Of a stretch of DNA of 5,624 nt, positions 1 to 5,469 are shown in pieces. The notes under the pieces were generated by a model. It made no database searches. It was not told the origin of the DNA and saw only the letters and a list, made by a program, of their open reading frames with translations. The first letter of the stretch is position 1; every line of letters begins with the position of its first letter. The stretch covers positions 295 through 5,918 of the forward strand of contig DHNI01000065.1 of assembly GCA_002409455.1 (NCBI GenBank), in the 5' to 3' direction. The DNA is from Firmicutes bacterium UBA5420 (GTDB lineage: Bacteria > Bacillota > Limnochordia > Darwinibacteriales > Darwinibacteriaceae). Made by a program: the position numbers and the translations under genes.

Positions 1-1
1 C

Positions 2-652
2 CTAATCAGTCCCATGCAGTGCCTCCTCTGGACCTTTATTATCGGGAACTATCTTTAGTGCTGAGTACGCCTCTAAGCACGCCTGTACAGATATGTCCAT
101 GACATTCACAACTTCATCAAAATCTAGTAGTTCTAGTGCTTCACCGCTGGCCTTGTCCTTCAACTCAAAATCACGATAGAGTTCGTTGATCAACGCAGGA
201 AAGTATCTGCAATCGATTTCATCCATCTGAATAGCCATTGGTTCAAGCTTTCTAAGCTGCAGTGAATGATAGTTGATGATTTTTCCGTTTAACCGCCAAA
301 AGTCTCTATAGTTCTTCTCAAGGGCCACTTTTCGGTCTTCCGTACGAAGGCCCTTAATCTTTTTGTAGTAGATTTCCTTCTTCCAGATCTCGTCAAAGAT
401 AAGATGAAAGAAGTAGCCAAGATAAAATGGCGACGGTGCATTCACCAAATACTTGCGGCGGTATCTATCATAATCGGTAATCGTATTGCCCTGATCATCC
501 TTCAGGGCAAAATGCGTGAGATAGTACTTTGACTCCCCCATATAACTATGTAAGTCGGGAGCCAGGCCCCCCAGAAAAAAAGCATCACTAGTAAAATTTA
601 GCGACTTGTTAAGCAATGCTGTGATGCAATAATGCATAACCCGCGAACCCAT
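2..652 (-). CDS. Zinc-dependent phospholipase C-like / HD-type hydrolase
   Basis: This 216-aa protein resembles the short zinc-dependent phospholipase C-like (S1/P1 nuclease-fold) proteins of Bacillota, whose members typically begin MGSRxMH. Seen here are the N-terminal MGSRVMH with H7, GGLAPD with D33, THF with H47, and a FFHLIFDEIW segment with H83 and D87. These His/Asp residues are spaced as expected for a helical metal site. No signal peptide or membrane segment is evident, so it is probably cytoplasmic. I chose the ATG at 652 because AAGGGG lies 7 nt upstream and the family motif starts there. An in-frame ATG at 694, with AGGA 6 nt upstream, would add 14 polar residues and is the alternative. 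The stop codon lies at the window edge, so the gene is complete. The substrate is unknown; the phospholipase name is by family only. Confidence 0.75.
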   Translation of the reverse strand: MGSRVMHYCITALLNKSLNFTSDAFFLGGLAPDLHSYMGESKYYLTHFALKDDQGNTITDYDRYRRKYLVNAPSPFYLGYFFHLIFDEIWKKEIYYKKIKGLRTEDRKVALEKNYRDFWRLNGKIINYHSLQLRKLEPMAIQMDEIDCRYFPALINELYRDFELKDKASGEALELLDFDEVVNVMDISVQACLEAYSALKIVPDNKGPEEALHGTD

Positions 653-833
653 TTCTCTTCCCCTTGGTAAGCCATTTTTGCCATAACGTTTCATTATTCG
701 TCCTAACCCCTGGCATTACCTGCCAAAATAGCAACCAAATGGAGCATTTTTAACATACCTAGCTATTGGTGGCAGGGATGTTCGTGTGCAACAAGAAACC
801 CCTAGAATAGATCGTTTCTTGGAGGGTATGTCA

Positions 834-1523
834 GTGGTCTTATGGGGTTCTTTTGTTAATGTTATGGCTGTCGTCAGCGGCGCACTTTTGGGCCGCGCAG
901 TGCGGCTTCCAGAGCCAATTCGCCAGACAATTATGCAGGCGCTTAGTCTGGCCGTCATCATTATTGGCATTTCTATGGGCCTAGAAAGCAACATTATGCT
1001 CATTCCCATTGCTGCGCTTGTACTCGGGAGTATTCTTGGCGAGCTCCTGAATATTGAGGCTAGGATCATTCGGCTTGGTGGGAAACTACAGAAATTGGAT
1101 CGTGGCAAAACCCATAATGAAGAAACTGACTTCACGCAAGGCTTTCTGGTTGCAACTCTCACCTATTGTGTAGGGGCAATGGCGGTAATTGGCAGCCTAA
1201 ATAGTGGTCTTATGGGCGATCATCAAGTTCTCTATGCCAAATCTATGATCGACGGAGTGACTGCGGTTTTTTTCTCCGCCTCTATGGGAATAGGCGTGGC
1301 CTTTTCCGCACTTCCAGTCTTTATCTATCAAGGGGGAATTGCACTATTGGCGACCTTTGTCTCCCCCTTCTTGAGCGAACCAGTCGTAGCAGAGCTAACG
1401 GCAACTGGAGGTATTCTGATCATTGGAATTGGCCTTAACATGCTTGGGCTGACGAAACTCCGTTTAGGAAATATGTTGCCTGCCATCCTTGTCGCTGTCG
1501 CCTTAGCGATATTGCTAATCTAG
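834..1523 (+). CDS. DUF554 family integral membrane protein (YqgA/YdfK-like)
   Basis: This 229-aa, strongly hydrophobic protein matches the DUF554 family (E. coli YqgA, B. subtilis YdfK), which is about 230 aa long. Its biochemical role is not established; transport has been suggested. Visible features are an N-terminal membrane helix (about residues 4-21, VNVMAVVSGALLG), two more helices at about 35-70, a polar loop at about 80-98, and the family-like block VGAMAVIGSLNSGLMGD followed by SMIDGVTAVFFSASMGIG. The C-terminus is two hydrophobic helices ending ALAILLI. I chose the GTG at 834 because GGAGG at 821-825 sits 8 nt upstream and the family starts at this point. The ATG at 828 is too close to that site, and a GTG at 786 would add 16 atypical residues. 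It is divergent from the hydrolase gene and ends 5 bp from the convergent aspS. Confidence 0.85.
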   Translation: MVLWGSFVNVMAVVSGALLGRAVRLPEPIRQTIMQALSLAVIIIGISMGLESNIMLIPIAALVLGSILGELLNIEARIIRLGGKLQKLDRGKTHNEETDFTQGFLVATLTYCVGAMAVIGSLNSGLMGDHQVLYAKSMIDGVTAVFFSASMGIGVAFSALPVFIYQGGIALLATFVSPFLSEPVVAELTATGGILIIGIGLNMLGLTKLRLGNMLPAILVAVALAILLI

Positions 1524-1528
1524 CCTGG

Positions 1529-2812
1529 CTACGGTGTCAGGCGATGACGATCCCTCGGAAATAGACAAGCCTCGCGAACATTACTTAGGCCAATCATCTG
1601 GGCCGTGAGGCGCTCCAAGCCAATGGCCAAACCGCCATGAGGCGGCATACCGATCGCGAAGTTGTTCAAGTATGAGGAGAAATCCTGCGGATTAAGCCCC
1701 TTTTTGCGCATATTTGCTGCCAGGAGATCATAGTTATGAATTCGCTGTCCCCCGGTTGTGATCTCTAGACCACGAAACAAAAGGTCAAAACTGCAAGTCG
1801 CTCCTTCTCCCTTTGGCATAGTGTACATAGGTCTTTTTTCCCAAGGGTAATCGGTGACAAAGACAAACTCACAGCTCATGTGTCTGCGTACATATTGACT
1901 CAAGAGCCTTTCACCTTCAGGATCTAGATCCTCCTCCGCATGTTTCTTCCCGTATTCCTTGCCTAAAAGTTCTAGAGCCTCGCTTAGCGGAATCCTTGGG
2001 ATTTCCGGTATCTTTGGCAATGTTACGCCGAGGATTTCCAACTCAGTGGCGCAGTCTGCTTGTACTGCGGAAAACATGGAAACCAAAAGCCGGTTTTGCA
2101 GATCCATGACGTCATGTTCATTTTCAATGAAACCCATTTCGAGGTCTAGGCTCACATATTCGTTGAGATGACGCGAGGTAGCGTGTTTTTCTGCACGATA
2201 GACTTGACCCACCTCATACACCCGCTCAAACCCCGAGCCTACCAACATTTGCTTATAAAACTGGGGACTCTGGGCCAAGTATGCTTTTTCTTCAAAATAT
2301 TCCAAAGCGAACAGCTCAGTTCCCCCTTCCGTGCCGCCAGCTACGATTTTTGGTGTAAATACCTGTACAAAGCCTTCCTGATTCAGAAAATCTTGAAAGG
2401 CGTGCACGATGGCAGCCTGGATCTTAAAAATCGGATTGATTTTTGTATGCCTGAGACTCAGGACACGATTGTCAAGGGCAATATCTAGAGGAACGTTGAG
2501 TTCTTCGCTATTGATATTGATGTTGAGATTCTGTGCCAGGGATAAGACCTCAATGCGGCCAGCGGCCAATTCATAACCTACTCTAGATCTAGGTTCTGGT
2601 GTCACTGACCCTTGAATCTCCACAACACTCTCTGTGGTCAGGTGCAGATCTGCGATTAACCTCGGTTCTACTGTGACTTGAATCATGCCCGTTCGATCCC
2701 TCAGGATCAGAAACGTTACCTGACTTAGGCGCCTGATGCGATAAATCCAGCCTTTTACTACTACCTCTTGTTCTAGATAGCTACCTAGCTCGTTCACTAA
2801 TACACGTCTCAT
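1529..2812 (-). CDS. aspS: Aspartyl-tRNA synthetase, archaeal type (probable aspartate--tRNA(Asp/Asn) ligase)
   Basis: This 427-aa class IIb synthetase attaches aspartate to tRNA in the cytoplasm. An N-terminal OB-fold anticodon-binding domain (about 1-100, with GWIYRIRRLSQVTF and LRDRTGMIQV) is joined to the class II catalytic core. The core shows FTPKIV (152-157), EGGTELF (162-168), QSPQ (181-184), motif 2 with YRAE (205-208) and RHLNE, EITTGGQRIH (350-359), and motif 3 GLAIGLERL with R401. The 427-aa length and lack of the bacterial insertion domain mark the archaeal/AspRS2 type. In bacteria this type is often non-discriminating and makes Asp-tRNA(Asn) for GatCAB. From memory, the two residues that separate discriminating (Trp, Lys) from non-discriminating (His, Pro) archaeal enzymes align with Y24 and R77, which settles nothing. 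AsnRS is less likely. The ATG at 2812 has AAGGA 8 nt upstream. Expression is controlled by the T-box leader directly upstream. Confidence 0.9.
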   Translation of the reverse strand: MRRVLVNELGSYLEQEVVVKGWIYRIRRLSQVTFLILRDRTGMIQVTVEPRLIADLHLTTESVVEIQGSVTPEPRSRVGYELAAGRIEVLSLAQNLNININSEELNVPLDIALDNRVLSLRHTKINPIFKIQAAIVHAFQDFLNQEGFVQVFTPKIVAGGTEGGTELFALEYFEEKAYLAQSPQFYKQMLVGSGFERVYEVGQVYRAEKHATSRHLNEYVSLDLEMGFIENEHDVMDLQNRLLVSMFSAVQADCATELEILGVTLPKIPEIPRIPLSEALELLGKEYGKKHAEEDLDPEGERLLSQYVRRHMSCEFVFVTDYPWEKRPMYTMPKGEGATCSFDLLFRGLEITTGGQRIHNYDLLAANMRKKGLNPQDFSSYLNNFAIGMPPHGGLAIGLERLTAQMIGLSNVREACLFPRDRHRLTP

Positions 2813-2828
2813 TTTGGTCTTCCTTTCC

Positions 2829-2864
2829 TAAATAAATTTACCCCTAGCCGAAAACGGCTAGGGG
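2829..2864 (-). terminator. T-box terminator 2
   Basis: Arms CCCCTAGCCG (2864-2855) and CGGCTAGGGG (2850-2841) form a perfect 10-bp stem with a TTTT loop. The tail TAAATTTATTT is a broken U tract. The 5' arm contains CCCTAG, which antiterminator module 2 needs, so the switch is mutually exclusive. The hairpin is much more stable than terminator 1 but has the weaker tail. Confidence 0.82.
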
Positions 2865-2902
2865 CGTGTGGACGCGGTGCCACCCTAGTTAATTCTGCCT
2901 AT

Positions 2903-2929
2903 AAAAAAACCCGTCCTAAATGGGACGAG
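2903..2929 (-). terminator. T-box terminator 1
   Basis: Arms CTCGTCC (2929-2923) and GGACGGG (2916-2910) form a 7-bp stem with one G-U pair and a 6-nt loop, followed by seven consecutive T (2909-2903). Its 5' arm overlaps the 3' half of antiterminator module 1, so the two folds exclude each other, as expected of a T-box. Confidence 0.9.
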
Positions 2930-3141
2930 TCTATCGTGGTGCCACCCAAATTCAAACTCTAAGGCAGAGTCATCTTTAGTCCAAGTAACGGTGGAAACCG
3001 GCGCATCCTTTTGATCAGATGGCAACTCCAAGTTGTCATTCCACGAATAGTTCTATTGGGCTTCCACCATCCCCAATTCGCTAAGAGAACTTCTTCCATG
3101 TACTCTGCTCTTCATCGTCTTTACTTCCTAAATTAGCTATA

Positions 3142-3170
3142 ATTTAAACACAAGGCAGGGTGAATGTCAA
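3142..3170 (-). promoter_or_regulatory. Sigma-A promoter of the aspS T-box transcript
   Basis: A perfect -35 box TTGACA (3170-3165) is separated by exactly 17 bp from a -10 box TTAAAT (3147-3142, 4 of 6 matches). The predicted start is near 3135, just ahead of T-box Stem I. It lies in the gap between the upstream GyrI-like gene and the leader, so aspS is transcribed independently. Confidence 0.75.
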
Positions 3171-3211
3171 GTTAATTTTTCTTTTTTTGTCGACTTGCCG
3201 ATAGGTACTTG

Positions 3212-3847
3212 CTAAAGCCGACTATCAGCCTTTTCCACAGGGAATCTTAACACCGTCCTCAACTTTTCTGATTCAGTCTTGCGAGGGTCTGACAAATAAA
3301 TCTCCCGATGAATTTTGCTTGTACGGATAAATCCATGTTCTTTACAGAACTCTTCCATTCGCGCAAAACTCTTCGGTTCATCGTCAAAACTACCAATATG
3401 CATCATTTGACAACTCAAGCCATCTGCCATTTGTTCAAAGCGGATTTTCTCAAGAAATGGGTTTGACTTCTTCCTCTTTGTTTGTTCCAAAAACCGCTCA
3501 AACAATTGTTCGGTCAAGAAATCAGGTTGGCGGATCATGACCGTATACTTAAAATTGCTTTTATCTGTCGCAGGCTTGGAGCGATCAAGCAAGTCCCACA
3601 CACCCTCGAGGGGACAAACCGTGTATTCATAGTATCCTTCCGGCACATCATCACTCTTGTAAGACATTCTCACCGCATAACTCAAACTGTACAAAGCTTC
3701 TGTCGCCTTGGCAAACTCCTCGCCATTAGGATCCCCAGAACCACTAACCGTAAAGAAAGGCATCCTCGGTACTTCCACTATTTCTGGAAACGTCTTTGGC
3801 AGATAGAAGTGCTTGAAATCTTTTTTGTAATCCACCTTTTTACTCAA
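3212..3847 (-). CDS. GyrI-like small-molecule-binding domain protein
   Basis: This 211-aa protein resembles the stand-alone GyrI-like (GyrI/Rob C-terminal fold) proteins of about 205-215 aa found in many Bacillota. Family-like blocks seen are VDYKKDFKHFYLPK (5-18), GSGDPNGEEF (36-45), PLEGVW (79-84), MIRQPDF (104-110), MMHIGSFDDEP (148-158) and HREIYLSDPRK (180-190), ending in a KLRTVLRFPV strand. The conserved acidic and aromatic residues line the ligand pocket in this fold. There is no DNA-binding domain, signal peptide or membrane helix, so it is a soluble cytoplasmic protein. Roles in toxin or drug sequestration or hydrolysis are known for relatives but cannot be assigned here. I chose the TTG at 3847 because GGGGAG lies 7 nt upstream and the family homology begins just after it. 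A TTG at 3901 would add 18 atypical residues. No clear promoter or terminator is seen, and aspS downstream has its own promoter. Confidence 0.83.
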   Translation of the reverse strand: MSKKVDYKKDFKHFYLPKTFPEIVEVPRMPFFTVSGSGDPNGEEFAKATEALYSLSYAVRMSYKSDDVPEGYYEYTVCPLEGVWDLLDRSKPATDKSNFKYTVMIRQPDFLTEQLFERFLEQTKRKKSNPFLEKIRFEQMADGLSCQMMHIGSFDDEPKSFARMEEFCKEHGFIRTSKIHREIYLSDPRKTESEKLRTVLRFPVEKADSRL

Positions 3848-4123
3848 AGTAAATCTCCCCTTTTGCAGATTTAGCTGGCCCAACAAAACCTTTTCTGGCA
3901 ACGGTCCTCTGCCTACCCAATGAGTCGTTTTGTGCAGATTCCCTTGTAATCCGAGAGACTGTCCAAAAGCGGTCGTTCTGTTAAGTCGCAGCTAAGTGGA
4001 GTTGATTCCACGTTTCAACTGAAAAATCCACGCATAGTGGTTATGAGAGACCACTCATCTTTGTTTGCTAAGGTGTGGAAGCCTTGCCCTTCCCTATACA
4101 TGGTTCCAGATCGTTTTCCTTCA
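3848..4123. other. Non-coding interval with several short inverted repeats
   Basis: This 276-bp interval has no supportable gene. It holds two overlapping, mutually exclusive inverted repeats: GTGGA/TCCAC (3996-4011) and AGTTGA/TCAACT (4000-4020). A separate 6-bp inverted repeat, AGTGGT/ACCACT, lies at 4036-4055. On the minus strand a weak CCAC/GTGG hairpin followed by ATTTTT (about 4040-4021) could terminate the kinase-like gene, but its 4-bp stem is poor. No convincing promoter for the GyrI-like gene was found. Confidence 0.5.
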
Positions 4124-4579
4124 TTAGACAAGACACAACAATAAATCTACAATGCCCTCTAGATCAAGCTCGTTAGTTGTATCCACGGAAATGTCACCCT
4201 TAACGGTTTCCCATTCCTGATATTGGCGTTCAAGCATTTTTGCAACGGGCGGTGGTAGCTGCCCACCCATTCTTTGGGCAAATCTTGTCTTTATCGTCTC
4301 TAAAGAAGCGGTAAACTTGACTTTGTGTGCACCTTCGATCTCGAGTATTTCGTCCAGTCGCTCTTTTTCCGTTAATAAATAAATCACCGTTTCTCCTGAA
4401 GAACCGGAGGCGGCCTCCGATAATTTCTTTATAAATACTTTCCATGCCTCATGTTGGTTCTTAGCCATTCTTAAATAGTCCTTACCTGTAAACATTTCAA
4501 CAGTACCAATACGGTTTTTCAATTGATTTGCTACCGTCGTTTTACCTGTGCAACTTTGTCCCATGAAAATATATAACAC
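4124..4579 (-). CDS. Small P-loop kinase-like ATPase
   Basis: This 151-aa protein begins with a hydrophobic beta strand and a Walker A loop, GQSCTGKTT (7-15), as in the shikimate/adenylate/cytidylate kinase-like P-loop group. Visible downstream are a likely second strand GETVIYLL (62-69), a possible lid with R99 and R103 (TRFAQRMGG), and a C-terminal VDTTNELDLEGIVDLLL (132-148) that resembles the end of small nucleotide kinase-like proteins. At about 150 aa it is a minimal domain with no extra module. The phosphate acceptor cannot be predicted; it may act on a small molecule or nucleotide. The start is GTG at 4579, with GGAGG 9 nt upstream; an ATG at 4564 would cut into the strand before the P-loop. 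It has its own promoter with paired palindromic operators, suggesting ligand-induced expression. It is separated from the upstream acetyltransferase by a terminator. Confidence 0.72.
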   Translation of the reverse strand: MLYIFMGQSCTGKTTVANQLKNRIGTVEMFTGKDYLRMAKNQHEAWKVFIKKLSEAASGSSGETVIYLLTEKERLDEILEIEGAHKVKFTASLETIKTRFAQRMGGQLPPPVAKMLERQYQEWETVKGDISVDTTNELDLEGIVDLLLCLV

Positions 4580-4613
4580 GGTGCATGCCCTCCTTCGAAA
4601 TTGTTACTTCTGA

Positions 4614-4629
4614 ACTAACAACCGTTAGT
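4614..4629. promoter_or_regulatory. Operator 2, identical palindrome over the transcription start
   Basis: ACTAACAACCGTTAGT is repeated exactly 26 bp from operator 1 (start to start), about 2.5 helical turns. It covers the predicted transcription start of the kinase-like gene. The identical 16 bp in both copies, including the non-symmetric AACC centre, argues against chance. Confidence 0.75.
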
Positions 4630-4633
4630 CCCA

Positions 4634-4662
4634 ATATTAACTAACAACCGTTAGTTTGTCAA
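4634..4662 (-). promoter_or_regulatory. Sigma-A promoter of the kinase-like gene
   Basis: A perfect -35 box TTGACA (4662-4657) is followed by a 17-bp spacer and a -10 box TAATAT (4639-4634, 4 of 6). The predicted start is near 4627, giving a leader of about 48 nt. The spacer is almost entirely filled by an operator palindrome, so repressor and RNA polymerase could not bind together. Confidence 0.78.
4639..4656. promoter_or_regulatory. Operator 1, TetR-type palindrome in the promoter spacer
   Basis: The sequence AACTAACAACCGTTAGTT is a perfect inverted repeat with 7-bp arms around AACC. It lies between the -35 and -10 boxes of the kinase-like gene. Size and symmetry fit TetR/AcrR-family operators; that assignment is inference from layout. 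Confidence 0.75.
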
Positions 4663-4678
4663 GACCATTCAAGACATT

Positions 4679-4776
4679 AGGAGGATAACATGAAGAAGAG
4701 GTAAAGTGGCCAAATGGAAGATACAGAAGAAAAAATTGACATCTTTGAGTCCTTCAAGATGTCCGCGTCAAAGTAA
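4679..4776 (+). pseudogene. Stub of a divergent gene, possibly a lost TetR-family regulator
   Basis: A strong ribosome binding site AGGAGG (4679-4684) lies 5 nt before ATG at 4690, but the frame reads only MKKR and then TAA. The same frame stays open past this stop for 23 codons (about 4705-4773), with an ATG at 4714 and a charged run EDTEEKI that loosely recalls a TetR N-terminus, then meets a second TAA. The position, divergent from an operator-controlled gene, is where a TetR-type regulator would be expected. Against it, the second half of this frame coincides with the terminator hairpin of the acetyltransferase gene, so only the first few codons may be remnant. A real 4-codon leader peptide is another possibility. 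Confidence 0.25.
4730..4763 (-). terminator. Intrinsic terminator of the GNAT gene
   Basis: On the minus strand, arms GACATCTT (4763-4756) and AAGATGTC (4745-4738) form a perfect 8-bp stem with a 10-nt loop, followed by AATTTTTT (4737-4730). It lies 47 bp past the acetyltransferase stop codon and separates that gene from the kinase-like gene's promoter. Confidence 0.8.
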
Positions 4777-4810
4777 ATGAGGAAAATGTTTTCTAACAGG
4801 TCCAATGCCT

Positions 4811-5311
4811 TTACAATTCGAGCTCGTATATCCTTGCGTTACCTTTTGTCTCGACGCATTTGAAGCCCAATGCTTCATGGAGTCTCCGGGAAGCAATGTT
4901 GTAGTCATATATTGTAGAACCATGAATCTTGGTTATTCCGATTTCCTTCGCTCTTTGCAAAATAGCCCGCATAACCTTCGTCCCAATACCTACTCCACGA
5001 TACCTAGAAACGCCAATAACAATTGGGATATTCTCTGCTTTTAGCGTTACATCCCCTATCGCGATAAATTTGCCATCCTCCAAAACTTCTATAAAATACA
5101 ACTCACCATGGTTAGAGAGATATTCATACATATCTCGTACATATCTTTCATCTGGAATATCTGCCGGGTCGTCAATTCCCTCGGAATTATAATAAACCAC
5201 TTTGTCTTGATACCATGGAACTGCAACTTGATAATCGCCATCGTAGGCCCGGAGTCTGATCTCCCTATCGATATATAGAATACTTGGTTGCTGTACTTTG
5301 CTAAACTCCAT
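4811..5311 (-). CDS. GNAT family N-acetyltransferase
   Basis: This 166-aa protein is a single GNAT domain that would transfer an acetyl group from acetyl-CoA to an amine. The acetyl-CoA binding loop is R105-G-V-G-I-G110 (RxxGxG), preceded by strand IPIVIGVSRY and followed by helix TKVMRAILQRAKEIG. The C-terminal part STIYDYNIASRRLHEALGF (132-150) holds the usual Asn and Ser/Arg positions. The N-terminal half (IREIRLRAYDG-like start, YYNSEGIDDP, YLSNHGELYFIEV) is normal for family members with an aromatic substrate side. Substrate is unknown. I chose ATG 5311 because GGGAGG (5326-5321) lies 9 nt upstream; ATG 5317 is only 3 nt from it. An open frame extends to 5383, but that part is low-complexity GC-rich leader. 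It has its own terminator. It may be an accessory resistance or detoxification gene. Confidence 0.87.
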   Translation of the reverse strand: MEFSKVQQPSILYIDREIRLRAYDGDYQVAVPWYQDKVVYYNSEGIDDPADIPDERYVRDMYEYLSNHGELYFIEVLEDGKFIAIGDVTLKAENIPIVIGVSRYRGVGIGTKVMRAILQRAKEIGITKIHGSTIYDYNIASRRLHEALGFKCVETKGNARIYELEL

Positions 5312-5326
5312 AGTCATAACCCTCCC

Positions 5327-5410
5327 AGTGAAGCGGTGTGGTGCGCTCCGCCCCGAAGCCTTGCCCTCGCATCCCTCGGGCATGCGGTGTTAAGTGATGC
5401 CCCAACACAA
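5327..5410. repeat. GC-rich palindromic block upstream of the GNAT gene
   Basis: This block is far richer in G and C than its flanks, where AT-rich sequence resumes at about 5411. It contains GTGTT/AACAC around a 12-nt loop (5388-5409), GCATCCC/GGGcATGC (5369-5385, one bulge), and a GAAGCG/CGCTCC hairpin (about 5331-5349). GCGGTGT occurs twice (5333-5339 and 5384-5390). The minus strand has ACTTAAC, which fits the RYYYAAC integron attC core, but no matching partner core was found. It could be a structured 5' leader or a dispersed repeat. Confidence 0.4.
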
Positions 5411-5440
5411 GTTTTCCCTTGCTAAAAATTTAAGGACACT

Positions 5441-5469
5441 TTTACAAATAATCTTTGGTTACTAGTCAA
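5441..5469 (-). promoter_or_regulatory. Possible promoter of the GNAT gene
   Basis: TTGACT (5469-5464) overlaps the stop codon of the upstream DinB-family gene, with a 17-bp spacer to TGTAAA (5446-5441, 4 of 6). It would produce a leader of about 120 nt that includes the GC-rich block. The -10 match is modest, so this is tentative. Confidence 0.35.

Larger units (their letters stand above)
2813..3135 (-). promoter_or_regulatory. T-box riboswitch leader of aspS, one Stem I with two antiterminator modules
   Basis: The leader binds uncharged tRNA and lets transcription run into aspS. Stem I begins near 3120: a GATGAAGAG/AGTA loop-E-type 5' side, a distal loop GGTGGAAGC near 3070-3060, and the specifier loop. 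By alignment with the B. subtilis glyQS leader (CGAAA-GGC-A), the segment GGAAT-GAC-A puts the specifier at 3037-3035: GAC, aspartate. AAC (Asn) follows at 3034-3032. Two T-box sequences follow instead of one: TGGGTGGCACCACGA at 2948-2934 and AGGGTGGCACCGCG at 2886-2873. Both contain UGGC, whose C would pair with discriminator G73 of tRNA-Asp/Asn. Module 2 folds ideally: CTAGGG/CCCTAG around bulge TGGCACC, plus GCGT/ACGC. Module 1 is weaker: TGGG/CCCA and ACGA/TCGT. Each module overlaps its own terminator hairpin. Confidence 0.93.

Noticed and set aside
653..833. Promoters for the divergent hydrolase and DUF554 genes
   Set aside because: Only poor -10-like sequences such as TAGAAT (803-808) occur, without a -35 box at proper spacing, so none is reported.
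716..1162. Long antisense open frame across the DUF554 gene
   Set aside because: It is antisense to a well-supported membrane protein gene; its Ser/Arg-rich translation is the usual shadow of hydrophobic codons.
1523..1542. Possible bidirectional terminator hairpin (GCCTG/CAGGC) at the DUF554-aspS convergent junction
   Set aside because: The stem is only 5 bp with a 10-nt loop, lies mostly inside the aspS coding end, and has no T run on either strand.
3902..3990. Open frame continuing upstream of the GyrI-like gene (about 30 codons)
   Set aside because: It has no good start or ribosome binding site, and family similarity begins only after the TTG at 3847.
4079..5368. Shared 13-mer GAAGCCTTGCCCT at 4079-4091 and about 5356-5368 as a dispersed repeat
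   Set aside because: A 13-base repeat in 5.6 kb is roughly a coin-flip chance event, and similarity does not extend beyond it; kept only as a side note to the GC-rich block.
3980..5395. Two copies of TGTTAAGT (near 3980 and 5389) as possible boundaries of a cassette holding the kinase-like and GNAT genes
   Set aside because: Eight-base matches are expected by chance in a window this size, and the flanking sequences do not align convincingly.
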